Under the pieces are notes generated by a model that saw nothing but the letters and a program-made list of their open reading frames with translations, did not search any database and was not told the DNA's origin. The translations under genes were made by a program, and so were the position numbers. DNA of 64,000 nt from Sphingomonas montanisoli (GTDB taxonomy: Bacteria > Pseudomonadota > Alphaproteobacteria > Sphingomonadales > Sphingomonadaceae), in NCBI RefSeq assembly GCF_008274695.1, contig NZ_VTOU01000001.1, forward strand, positions 682,001 through 746,000. The letters run 5' to 3'. Shown in pieces: positions 25,831-33,504 of the stretch (its first letter is position 1; every line of letters starts with the position of its first letter).

Positions 25831-27020
25831 TGGACGCTCTCCGCTTCCTCGAGGCTCAGGAACATCGCCTGGCGCAGCAGATATTGCCGGCGCAGGTCAG
25901 GGTCGGCATGGAGCGCGGCCATGCGCTCGCGACGAACCTTCGCCGCCTCGCCCGCGCCCTGCTCCATCAGCGCCATATTCTCGATGGTCTGCGCCTGGAT
26001 GAAGCTGTGCGTCACGGTGCGCCGCTGGCGCTCGAACAGGCCGAGCAGGCTCGCGTCGCCGCCCTTGCGCAGGATGCGGTGCAGCTTGTCGGCCAAGTTC
26101 CACGCATCGTGGATGCCGCTGTTCATGCCGAAGCCGCCCATCGGGCTGTTGAGGTGCGCGGCATCGCCGACGATCGCCATACGGCCCTTCAGGAACTTGT
26201 CGGCCACGCGCTGATGCACGCGGTAGATCTGGCGATAGTCGGTGACGACCGGCCGATCGCCCACGATCCGGCGGAACACGTCGGCCGCCTTCGCGTCGGA
26301 CGTCAGCTCCTCGTTGGTCGCATCGCCGTCCGCCGGCACCAGCACGCGCCAGAATTTGGGCACGCGCAGCAGCACCAGCCACTCTTCAGGATCGGAGATG
26401 TAATTCACGTAGGACAGATCGGGGACGACGTCCTCGATCGGGAACTGGGTCGACATGCTGAGGAACTTTTCCTCATAGGTGAACCCGCCGAACTCGGCCC
26501 CGACCAGCTTGCGCACGATCGAGCGCGATCCGTCCGCGCCGACCAGGAACTTGGCCGCGACCTCGACCAGCTGACCATTCTGCTCGATCGTGGCGATCAC
26601 CTCATCGCCATTGTCGCGCGCATCGATCAGCGGCGCATTGAACAGCACCTCGACATTGGCTTCACCGGCCAGCCGCTCGGCAAGCAGGTTCGCCATGAAG
26701 AACTGCTCGCACTGAAGCCGGAACGGATAGCGGGTGCGATCGGCGACTTCGCTCAGGTCGAACTCGAGCCGCTCGCCGCTCTGCCGATCGCGCCACTGAT
26801 AGACGGGCGCCTTCAGCCCCTGCGCGATCAACGGCTCGGCGACGTCGATCTCATCGAGCATCTCGAGCGAGGCGGCATGAAAGGTCGAGGCGCGCAGATC
26901 GTTCGCGCAGGACGACTCCGCTTCGCACAGCATCACCGACAAACCCAGCGAAGCCAGTCGCGCCGCACATACCGTCCCGACGGGGCCGGCCCCGACCACC
27001 AGAACTTCGACTTTACGCAT
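25827..27020 (-). CDS. FAD-dependent class A monooxygenase (aromatic hydroxylase type)
   Basis: The 397-residue flavoprotein has all class A marks: VEVLVVGAGPVGTVCAARLASLGLSVMLCEAE (FAD GxGxxG), LVGADGSRSIVRKLVG (the DG motif), and GRMAIVGDAAHLNSPMGGFGMNSGIHDAWNLADKL (the second FAD motif). It resembles hydroxylases such as MhpA and related phenol or hydroxypyridine hydroxylases, which add oxygen to an activated ring. It is first in the seven-gene operon and probably starts attack on the substrate. The perfect IclR-box at 27102 lies 82 bp upstream, between it and the regulator. Confidence 0.88.
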   Translation of the reverse strand: MRKVEVLVVGAGPVGTVCAARLASLGLSVMLCEAESSCANDLRASTFHAASLEMLDEIDVAEPLIAQGLKAPVYQWRDRQSGERLEFDLSEVADRTRYPFRLQCEQFFMANLLAERLAGEANVEVLFNAPLIDARDNGDEVIATIEQNGQLVEVAAKFLVGADGSRSIVRKLVGAEFGGFTYEEKFLSMSTQFPIEDVVPDLSYVNYISDPEEWLVLLRVPKFWRVLVPADGDATNEELTSDAKAADVFRRIVGDRPVVTDYRQIYRVHQRVADKFLKGRMAIVGDAAHLNSPMGGFGMNSGIHDAWNLADKLHRILRKGGDASLLGLFERQRRTVTHSFIQAQTIENMALMEQGAGEAAKVRRERMAALHADPDLRRQYLLRQAMFLSLEEAESVQ

Positions 27021-27101
27021 CTATGCCCACCCAAGTCTTCTGTATGTCACACCCCGGCAATGGCATTCGGTTGCGCAATGGCGCCAATGAGTTGCGCTAT
27101 T

Positions 27102-27118
27102 TGTTCGCCTGGCGGACA
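27102..27118. promoter_or_regulatory. IclR-type operator, copy 2, in the iclR / monooxygenase divergent gap
   Basis: The identical 17-bp TGTTCGCCTGGCGGACA lies 82 bp from the flavin monooxygenase start and 64 bp before the regulator start at 27182. Placement next to the regulator's own gene is the usual layout for an autoregulated IclR operator and the main reason to assign the motif to this protein. Confidence 0.8.
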
Positions 27119-27181
27119 GTGCCTTACGGGCGTAGTCGCCCACGCTTGACTCGGGTTCGACGGAGGGGAACCTTTCAACGC

Positions 27182-27982
27182 ATGGAAGACGACCAGAAGG
27201 CCGAAAAAGACGGGTCCATTCGCGCGATCAGCCGCGCCATAGCGGTGCTGCAGGCGATCAATCGCAACGGCGCGCTGACGCTGACCGAGATCGCCGACAA
27301 TGCCGGCATCCCGCACCCGACAGCGACCCGGATCGTCCGAACGCTTCTGGAGGAGCGGCTGATCGAGCGTGAGCCTTCGCGCAAGCGCTATCGCCCGACC
27401 GCCCTGATCCAGACATTGTCGTGCGGATTTCAGAATCACGATCGTCTGGTGAGCATTTCGCGCCCGCACATCACCCGGCTGACCCGGCTGATCGACTGGC
27501 CGATCAGCGTGGTGACGCGCGTCGGCCAGGCCATGGTGGTGCGCGATTCGACCAGCGCGCTCACCTCGCTCACCTTCAACAATTATTATCCGGGCTGGCA
27601 GGTGCCGCTGCTGCCATCGTCGTCGGGCCGGGTCTATTTCGCCTTCGCCTCGCCCGACGAGCAGGAGGAATTGCTCAAGGCCTATCGCGTCAACCAGCGC
27701 GGCGTCGACAACCTCACCCTGCGCGAGTTCGAAAGCGGCGAGGCGACTGCGAAGATCCGGCGGCAGGGTTATGCCGCCGCGACGCGCACCCAATATTCGG
27801 CCAATCCGGGCAAGACATCGTCGATGGCGGTGCCGATCTTCGAAGGCGAACACCTGCTGGGCGCGCTGACGATGGTGTTCTTCGCCAACGCTTTGTCGAT
27901 CCCCGACGCGATCCGCCGGTTCCTGGAGCCGCTCAAGGATTGCGCGAAGGCGATCGGCGACGAGATGGCGGCGGCGGAGTAA
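27182..27982 (+). CDS. IclR-family transcriptional regulator
   Basis: A 266-residue regulator. Residues about 12-75 form the winged helix (AISRAIAVLQAINRNGALTLTEIADNAGIPHPTATRIVRTLLEERLIERE), then SRKRYRPTALIQTLSCGF leads into the IclR effector domain (VTRVGQAMVVRDSTSALTSLTF, LLPSSSGRVYFAFASPDEQEELL, TSSMAVPIFEGEHLLGALTMVFF). The pattern is closest, by eye, to MhpR-type regulators of aromatic degradation. The start ATG 27182 has GGAGGGG upstream. It sits centrally among catabolic genes preceded by a shared 17-bp palindrome and is the natural candidate to bind it. Whether it activates or represses is unknown. Confidence 0.9.
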   Translation: MEDDQKAEKDGSIRAISRAIAVLQAINRNGALTLTEIADNAGIPHPTATRIVRTLLEERLIEREPSRKRYRPTALIQTLSCGFQNHDRLVSISRPHITRLTRLIDWPISVVTRVGQAMVVRDSTSALTSLTFNNYYPGWQVPLLPSSSGRVYFAFASPDEQEELLKAYRVNQRGVDNLTLREFESGEATAKIRRQGYAAATRTQYSANPGKTSSMAVPIFEGEHLLGALTMVFFANALSIPDAIRRFLEPLKDCAKAIGDEMAAAE

Positions 27983-28004
27983 CCCCCCCTCCCCGCCCTT
28001 TCAT

Positions 28005-28113
28005 CGTCATTGCGAGGAGCCGCAGGCGACGCGGCAATCCAGGCCCGCACTAGAGTTAGGTCGCGAGCCTCTCCAGTGCGGGCCTGGATTGCTTCGCTAC
28101 GCTCGCAATGACG
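28005..28113. repeat. Intergenic palindromic repeat, CGTCATTGCGAG type (copy 2)
   Basis: Carries the same ends (CGTCATTGCGAG and CTCGCAATGACG) and core (AATCCAGGCCCGCACTAGAG with its complement) as the block at 3863-3970. It occupies the whole gap between the convergent iclR and MFS genes and may end both transcripts. Confidence 0.8.
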
Positions 28114-28120
28114 AGGTGTG

Positions 28121-29335
28121 TTAGACGAGCGCCGCCCGCTTCAACGCCATCGCCTCGCGCCGGAAGAACAGCCCCGCAACCAACGCCACCACGATTAGCG
28201 CGCAGCACAGCATGAAGGCAGGCTTGTAACTGCCGAAGTGGTCGTAGAACACGCCCGCCAGCCACACGCCGCTACCCGATCCGATCGCTTCGAGCACGAT
28301 GAACCAGCCGGTGAGCTGCCCCAGCTTCGGCCCCGCGAAGAAGTCCGCGATCACGACCTGGGTCAGCACATAACAACCCGCCCAGCCGAGGCCGAGCAGC
28401 ACCAGCCCCGGCCAAGCGAAAGCCGGCTTGCTGATCGTCAGCAGGATCGCGCCGCCCAGCAGCAGGACGTGCTGCGTCGACCACACCGTCTGCACGCCCC
28501 AGCGTTCGGCCGCAGCGCCGACCGCCACCTTGCCGACCAGACCCAGAGTGAACACCACCGTCATCCCCGCCGCCGCGGTGCGCGGGCTCAGCCCGATATC
28601 CTGCAGGTGGAGGAACAGGTTGAGCAGGAAAGCGGTCGATCCGAAAAAGGTGCCGAAGGTCGCGACGATCAGCAGGATCACGCCCAGACGGCTACGCGGA
28701 GTCGACGCCATCGAAACAGGCGCGACGAGAACCTCCGCCGTCGGATCGGCGGCCCCACGCGGCGGGCGGATCAGGAAGGCCGCGACGGGCAGGATCAGCA
28801 GCGGCACGATCGACAGCGAAGCGAGCAGGTGCCGCCAGTCCATATGCTCCTGCGCGAGCACCATCAGCGGCGGGAACAAGGACGCGCCGATGCTGGTGCC
28901 CGACAGCGCCACCGACGTCGCAAAGGCCCGACGCGTCTCGAAACGTTCACGGATCAGCAGCACGATGATCACGACGTGCGAGCTGGCGAAGCACAACCCG
29001 AACAGGACGTAGAGCGCATAGATCTGCCCGATCGTCGCGGCTTTGCTATAGGCGTAGAGCGTGGCCGACATCAGCAGCAGTCCGGCGATCACGATCCGGC
29101 GCGGCGCGATATGGCGGGTCAGGATGCCGATCCCAAGGCCCGCAAGCCCCGACGACATCAGGAAGATCGTCTCGCGCAGCTTCAGATCGCCGCGCGAGAT
29201 GCCGAGATCGGCGAGCAGCGCCTTGTCGAGCGTCGGCAAGCCCGAACTGATCGTCCCGTGACAGATCGTCATCACCAGCAGCAGGCCGCAGACCAAAGTC
29301 CATCCGCGTCGATCGGTCCCGCTGTTCATCGTCAT
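28121..29335 (-). CDS. Major facilitator superfamily transporter
   Basis: A 404-residue membrane protein with about twelve hydrophobic segments. RHIAPRRIVIAGLLLMSATLYAYSKA carries the short charged loop after helix 2, and a central hydrophilic loop (RPPRGAADPTAEVLVAPVSMASTPRSRLG) divides the halves, as in MFS proteins. GWTLVCGLLLVMTICHGTISSGLPTL resembles organic-acid transporters. The start at 29335 was preferred to 29347 because GGGCGG is better spaced. It is divergent from the KKCGH lyase gene with an exact IclR-box between them, so it probably imports the regulon's substrate or an intermediate across the inner membrane. Confidence 0.87.
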   Translation of the reverse strand: MTMNSGTDRRGWTLVCGLLLVMTICHGTISSGLPTLDKALLADLGISRGDLKLRETIFLMSSGLAGLGIGILTRHIAPRRIVIAGLLLMSATLYAYSKAATIGQIYALYVLFGLCFASSHVVIIVLLIRERFETRRAFATSVALSGTSIGASLFPPLMVLAQEHMDWRHLLASLSIVPLLILPVAAFLIRPPRGAADPTAEVLVAPVSMASTPRSRLGVILLIVATFGTFFGSTAFLLNLFLHLQDIGLSPRTAAAGMTVVFTLGLVGKVAVGAAAERWGVQTVWSTQHVLLLGGAILLTISKPAFAWPGLVLLGLGWAGCYVLTQVVIADFFAGPKLGQLTGWFIVLEAIGSGSGVWLAGVFYDHFGSYKPAFMLCCALIVVALVAGLFFRREAMALKRAALV

Positions 29336-29405
29336 AGTGCCGCCCATCCTAACATCGGTGTCACACTATGACGATCGCGCGACAAGGACACAGCGTCTCC
29401 CACTT

Positions 29406-29422
29406 TGTCCGCCAGGCGAACA
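29406..29422. promoter_or_regulatory. IclR-type operator, copy 3, between MFS and lyase genes
   Basis: Read on the reverse strand this is exactly TGTTCGCCTGGCGGACA, identical to copies at 20521 and 27102. It stands 71 bp before the MFS start and 70 bp before the lyase start, central to both promoters. Confidence 0.78.
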
Positions 29423-29491
29423 TGCCTCCGACGCACCGTTGAGCGCGGCTGCGACGCGATTAGCCAGACGGTCATCCGAGGGAGAGATTTG

Positions 29492-30355
29492 ATGGCCGAT
29501 CCGAAACTTGCCGAGATGCTGCGCGCGGGCCACTTCGTCGTGGCGCCGGGCATTCAGGACATGATCACCGCGGTGATCGCCCGCGAGGTCGGCTTCGACG
29601 CGGTCTATGGCAGCGGCTATTGGCTGACGGCCTCCGCCTACGGCCTGCCTGACGCGGGGATCGCATCGGTCACGCAGATGACCGACCGGATGGCGACGCT
29701 GGTCCAAAGCTCGAACGCGCCGGTCATTGCGGACGCGGACACCGGCTATGGCGGTCTCCTGAACGTCCACCACACCGTGCGCGGCTATGAGGCGGCGGGC
29801 GTTACCGCGATCCAGATCGAGGATCAGGATTTCCCCAAGAAGTGCGGCCACACCCCGTTCAAGCGGATCGTACCGATCGAAGACATGGTCGAGAAGATCA
29901 AGGTTGCGGTCGACGCGAAGCAGAGCGCCGACTTCCTCGTCATCGCGCGCACCGATGCGATGCAGAGCGAAGGGCTCGACGGCGTGCGCCGCCGGATGGA
30001 CGCTTATGCCGCCGCGGGCGCCGACATTCTGTTCCCCGAGGCGCTGACGACCGAGGAGCAGATGCGCACCTTCTGCGCCGGGGTCGACACGCCCGTCCTC
30101 GCCAACATGGCATCGGGCGGAATCACCCCGATCCTGCCGCCCAAGCAGCTTGAAGAGATCGGCTTCGCGCTCGCGATCTTCCCGGCGCTGACCAGCCTGG
30201 TCGCGGCGGCCGCGGTCGAGGATTGCCTGCGCACGCTGAAAGGCGGCGACGGCTCGGGTGGCGAACGCCGCCTGTTCGATTTCAAGCAATTCTGCTCGCT
30301 CATCGGGTTCGAGGACGTCTGGGCCTTCGAACGCAAATGGGCGCGCCCCGAATAA
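29492..30355 (+). CDS. Isocitrate lyase / PEP mutase superfamily lyase (KKCGH type)
   Basis: The 287-residue TIM-barrel protein has the metal motif IADADTGYGG (about 79-88) and the catalytic loop EDQDFPKKCGHTPF (Cys118). The KKCGH cysteine is the acid of true lyases such as isocitrate, 2-methylisocitrate and 2,3-dimethylmalate lyase, whereas PEP mutases lack it. It should split a 2-hydroxy or 2-substituted diacid to a keto acid and a carboxylic acid. Hydratases of the aconitase family often make such substrates, and one is encoded at 21.3-23.3 kb. GGGAGAG precedes the ATG. It is followed 33 bp later by the HisD-like gene. Confidence 0.85.
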   Translation: MADPKLAEMLRAGHFVVAPGIQDMITAVIAREVGFDAVYGSGYWLTASAYGLPDAGIASVTQMTDRMATLVQSSNAPVIADADTGYGGLLNVHHTVRGYEAAGVTAIQIEDQDFPKKCGHTPFKRIVPIEDMVEKIKVAVDAKQSADFLVIARTDAMQSEGLDGVRRRMDAYAAAGADILFPEALTTEEQMRTFCAGVDTPVLANMASGGITPILPPKQLEEIGFALAIFPALTSLVAAAAVEDCLRTLKGGDGSGGERRLFDFKQFCSLIGFEDVWAFERKWARPE

Positions 30356-30388
30356 TCCAAAAGCGATTTCCCAAGGAGTTTCCGTAAC

Positions 30389-31708
30389 ATGGCTATCTGG
30401 CTGAAGCGCGGCGCGAAAGCCGACGAGAAGAAGGCGATCGACGCGAGCGTCCGCGAGACCGTGGAACGCACGCTGGCCGACATCGCGGCGCGCGGCGACG
30501 CGGCGGTGCGCGAGCTTTCGCAGAAGTTCGACAATTGGTCGCCCGAGAACTTCATCCTGTCCGACAAGGAAAAGCAGGCGTGCCTCGACCAGCTGACCGC
30601 GCAGGACCTGAAGGACATCGAGTTTGCGCAGACACAGGTCCGCAACTTCGCGCAGATCCAGCGCGACAGCATGAAAGACGTCGAGGTCGAAACGATGCCC
30701 GGCGTGATCCTGGGCCACAAGAATATCCCGATGAACGCGGCCGGCTGCTACGTTCCGGGCGGTAAGTACCCGCTGCTGGCATCAGCGCACATGTCGGTGA
30801 TCACCGCCAAGGTCGCGGGCGTGCCGCGCGTGATAAGCTGCGCACCGCCGTTCCAGGGCAAGCCCGCTCCCGCGATCGTCGCGGCGCAGGTGATGGCCGG
30901 CGCCGATGAAATCTACGTCCTCGGTGGCATCCAGGCGGTCGGCGCGATGGCGCTGGGCACCCAGTCGATCGCGCCGGTCGACATCCTCGTCGGCCCGGGC
31001 AATGCCTTCGTCGCGGAGGCCAAGCGCCAGCTGTACGGCAAGGTCGGCATCGATCTGTTCGCCGGCCCGACCGAAACGCTCGTCATCGCCGACGAGAGTG
31101 TCGACGGCGAACTGTGCGCCACCGACATCCTCGGCCAGGCCGAACATGGCCCGGACAGCCCCGCCATCCTGCTCACCACGTCGGAGAAGCTGGCGCGCGA
31201 GACGATGGCCGAGATCGAGCGCCTGCTCCTGATCCTGCCGACCGCGCCGCACGCCCGCCGCGCGTGGGAGGATTATGGCGAGGTGATCGTCGCCGAAAGC
31301 GACGAGGAAATGGTCCGCATCGCCGACGAGATCGCGTCGGAGCATGTCCAGGTCATGACCCAGGATCCCGACTATTTCCTCGACAACATGACCAATTATG
31401 GCGCGCTGTTCCTCGGCCCGCGCACCAACGTGTCGTACGGCGACAAGGTGATCGGCACGAACCACACCCTGCCGACCGGCAAGGCGGCGCGCTATACGGG
31501 TGGCCTGTGGGTCGGCAAGTTCCTGAAGACCTGCACCTATCAGAAGGTCACGACCGACGCCGCGTCGGCGATGGTCGGCGAATATTGCAGCCGCTTGTGC
31601 TCGCTCGAAGGCTTTGCGGGTCATGGCGAACAGGCCAACATCCGCGTCCGCCGCTACGGCAACCGCGACGTCCCCTATGCGGGCCGCGCCGAGCCGGTGA
31701 ACGCGTAA
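30389..31708 (+). CDS. HisD-like zinc-dependent alcohol dehydrogenase (not in a his operon)
   Basis: A 439-residue protein of the histidinol dehydrogenase family. The zinc and catalytic residues appear complete: [29 protein letters not shown] (Gln and His ligands), [14 protein letters not shown] (catalytic Glu-His), [25 protein letters not shown] (Asp ligand) and [14 protein letters not shown] (His ligand). No histidine gene is nearby. Catabolic paralogues oxidise other alcohols to acids, for example sulfopropanediol dehydrogenase HpsN. It shares a transcript with the KKCGH lyase and is probably under the IclR-type operator. AAGGAG precedes the ATG. Confidence 0.87.
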   Translation: MAIWLKRGAKADEKKAIDASVRETVERTLADIAARGDAAVRELSQKFDNWSPENFILSDKEKQACLDQLTAQDLKDIEFAQTQVRNFAQIQRDSMKDVEVETMPGVILGHKNIPMNAAGCYVPGGKYPLLASAHMSVITAKVAGVPRVISCAPPFQGKPAPAIVAAQVMAGADEIYVLGGIQAVGAMALGTQSIAPVDILVGPGNAFVAEAKRQLYGKVGIDLFAGPTETLVIADESVDGELCATDILGQAEHGPDSPAILLTTSEKLARETMAEIERLLLILPTAPHARRAWEDYGEVIVAESDEEMVRIADEIASEHVQVMTQDPDYFLDNMTNYGALFLGPRTNVSYGDKVIGTNHTLPTGKAARYTGGLWVGKFLKTCTYQKVTTDAASAMVGEYCSRLCSLEGFAGHGEQANIRVRRYGNRDVPYAGRAEPVNA

Positions 31709-31714
31709 GCGATT

Positions 31715-31739
31715 GGGGAGAGGGCAACGCTCTCTCCCC
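31715..31739 (+). terminator. Hairpin after the HisD-like gene
   Basis: GGGGAGAG (31715-31722) pairs with CTCTCCCC (31732-31739) just after the stop codon. There is only a weak T-rich tail (TTCTCC), so it may be a processing or pausing hairpin rather than a classical terminator. Confidence 0.5.
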
Positions 31740-31751
31740 TTCTCCCCACCT

Positions 31752-31832
31752 CGTCATTGCGAGAAGCCGAAGGCGACGAAGCAATCCATTCCGAACTGCC
31801 GAGTGGATTGCTTCGCTATGCTCGCAATGACG
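31752..31832. repeat. Intergenic palindromic repeat, CGTCATTGCGAG type (copy 3, shortened)
   Basis: The outer arms (CGTCATTGCGAGAAGCCGAAGGCGACGAAGCAATCCA and its near complement) match the other two copies, but the GC-rich core is replaced by a short TTCCGAACTGCCGAG loop. It lies between the convergent HisD-like and bicupin genes. Confidence 0.75.
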
Positions 31833-31856
31833 ATGATTTTGTGGACGACGCCCCCC

Positions 31857-32591
31857 TCAGGGCCGCGTGATGCCCGGTTCCAGCGTGATCGCCCACGGGC
31901 CATCATGCCATTCGAGCAGCAGGCATCCGCCCACGCTCTGCTCGCCGAAGCCGTGAATACTGTAAGCGGGGTTCCACAGGAACGAGCCCGCCCTCATAGG
32001 GCGGGTGTCGTCGGGCTGGATGTCGCCTTCCAGGCAGAAGATCTCCTCCTGCACCGGATGCCAGTTCGGCCCGCCGCCCTTGAAGCCGCCGGGGACGCGC
32101 AGCAGCCGCGTGTCGGCGCCAGTCAGCGGATCGAGCCACAGCACGCGGCGTTCGAACCCGGTGAACGGCTTGCCGCCGATGACCGGCGTGAACGGTTCGA
32201 TCGCGAACACGTCCTCGTTGACCTCGAAGATCGGCGCGCGTTCCGCCGACTGTTCGCACGGCGCATCGAAGATGGCGATCAGTTCGCATCCCTCGTCCGA
32301 TCCACACGCCGCCACATAACCGCCGCCGATCACGATCCACGCGCCCGCCGCAAGGCTGCGCCCGTCGATCTCGAACCGGCCAGAACGGACATAGATCTGC
32401 GTAAGCGGCGCATCGCCCGCCGTGCCGCTCCATCCCGCGGGAAGCGCGATCAGGCCGCTGCGCAACGATCCGTCGTCGAGCCGGCGCAGCGCGCGCACCT
32501 GCGCCGGACTGCCCCAGCCCTCGAACGGCTCGACCCCGATCTGATGATCGTGCCGGCACTCGGAAATATCGACGCGAAAAGTCTCGATCAC
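31857..32591 (-). CDS. Bicupin protein 2 (metal-type motif in C-terminal domain)
   Basis: A 244-residue protein with two cupin domains. Here the N-terminal domain lacks a metal motif (SGLIALPAGWSGTAGDAPLTQIYVRSGRFEIDG). The C-terminal domain carries NWHPVQEEIFCLEGDIQPDDTRPMRAGSFLWNPAYSIHGFGE, with His, Glu and His but asparagine in place of the first ligand. Domain order is thus reversed compared with the other two bicupins. I start at the GTG 32591; no ATG is available in the coding part. It is divergent from bicupin 3 with a diverged IclR-box between them. Function is unknown. Confidence 0.75.
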   Translation of the reverse strand: MIETFRVDISECRHDHQIGVEPFEGWGSPAQVRALRRLDDGSLRSGLIALPAGWSGTAGDAPLTQIYVRSGRFEIDGRSLAAGAWIVIGGGYVAACGSDEGCELIAIFDAPCEQSAERAPIFEVNEDVFAIEPFTPVIGGKPFTGFERRVLWLDPLTGADTRLLRVPGGFKGGGPNWHPVQEEIFCLEGDIQPDDTRPMRAGSFLWNPAYSIHGFGEQSVGGCLLLEWHDGPWAITLEPGITRP

Positions 32592-32667
32592 CGCACTGCC
32601 CCTATGCGATTCCGGAAAGCCTGCCCTTGGTCGTAGCGATCGCAAATGGCGAATCCGTCCCAATGAA

Positions 32668-32684
32668 CCGTCGCGTGGCGAACA
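32668..32684. promoter_or_regulatory. Diverged IclR-type operator, copy 4
   Basis: On the reverse strand this reads TGTTCGCCACGCGACGG. The left half-site is perfect and the right half is partly changed. It lies 77 bp and 73 bp from the two divergent bicupin starts, in the same position class as the perfect copies. Confidence 0.5.
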
Positions 32685-32756
32685 AACGGCCAATCACCCT
32701 GTCCCACCCTCGCGGCCATGATAATGTCATATCACTGGAAATTGGGAGACTTGCCA

Positions 32757-33500
32757 ATGCGGCCGCGGATCGAGGCTCTGGATGTGGATGCGATGGACTG
32801 GGCGTCGCTCGGCCCCGCAGGTCTCTACAGCAAGATGCTGAGCCGCGACACCGAAACGGGCGCGCGCACCGCGCTGCAGCGGCTGTGCCCGGCGGACAAT
32901 TACGAGCCGCCCAAGGTCGCGCATTATCACCACACCTATGAAGAGATTCTCGGCGTCGCGGGCGATTTCAGTTTCGACAGCCGGCTGTGGGTGAAGCCCG
33001 GCACCTATGTCTTTCATCCGCCGCTGACCGTGCATGGTTTCAAGAGCGCGATCCGCGAGGAATCGCTGTTCCTGTCGCGCGTCGGCCGCGATCTCGATTT
33101 CAACTTCGTGCCTGAGCCGCTGAAGGCCGATCTCTACACCGTCGAAGGCGCCACCCCGCCCCGCGCGCCGACCGCGATGCGCGATCCGGTGGCGGACAAG
33201 GGCTGGACGGTCACGACCTTCCTGGGCGGCACGGCTGAAGTCTGCGTGCTCAGCACCGATCCCGATACAGGTGAAGGCACCGCCTTCGTGAAGCTTCCCG
33301 CCGGCTGGACGAGCAGCGTCGGCAGCCTGCCGACCTATCTCGAGATGTTCGTGATCGAAGGCGGCCTGGCGGTCGACGGCGGCGAGACCGGCCCGCGCCA
33401 CGCTTACTTCTTCTATCCCCCCGCCGACGCGATCAGCGCGCTGGCGACGACCGGCGAGACGCAGCTCTACGTCAATTTCGGCGCGTCGATCGGGTTCTGA
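32757..33500 (+). CDS. Bicupin protein 3 (metal site in N-terminal domain)
   Basis: A 247-residue two-cupin protein. The first domain has VAHYHHTYEEILGVAGDFSFDSRLWVKPGTYVFHPPLTVHGFKS (about 51-95), giving a full cupin metal set (HxH, Glu, His). The second domain (TSSVGSLPTYLEMFVIEGGLAVDGGETGPRHAYFFYPP) lacks it. The ATG at 32757 is preferred because GGGAGA is eight bases upstream; in-frame ATGs at 32718 and 32724 are poorly placed. It is followed four bases later by the tandem-SDR gene. A dioxygenase or isomerase role in the pathway is plausible. Confidence 0.77.
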   Translation: MRPRIEALDVDAMDWASLGPAGLYSKMLSRDTETGARTALQRLCPADNYEPPKVAHYHHTYEEILGVAGDFSFDSRLWVKPGTYVFHPPLTVHGFKSAIREESLFLSRVGRDLDFNFVPEPLKADLYTVEGATPPRAPTAMRDPVADKGWTVTTFLGGTAEVCVLSTDPDTGEGTAFVKLPAGWTSSVGSLPTYLEMFVIEGGLAVDGGETGPRHAYFFYPPADAISALATTGETQLYVNFGASIGF

Positions 33501-33504
33501 GACG

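Noticed and set aside
20622-27020. The operon as a standard nicotinate (nic) pathway: hydroxylase, amidase, maleate isomerase
   Set aside because: The racemase-family protein lacks the first catalytic cysteine of maleate isomerases, and no N-formylmaleamate deformylase or NicX-type dioxygenase was seen. The resemblance is partial.
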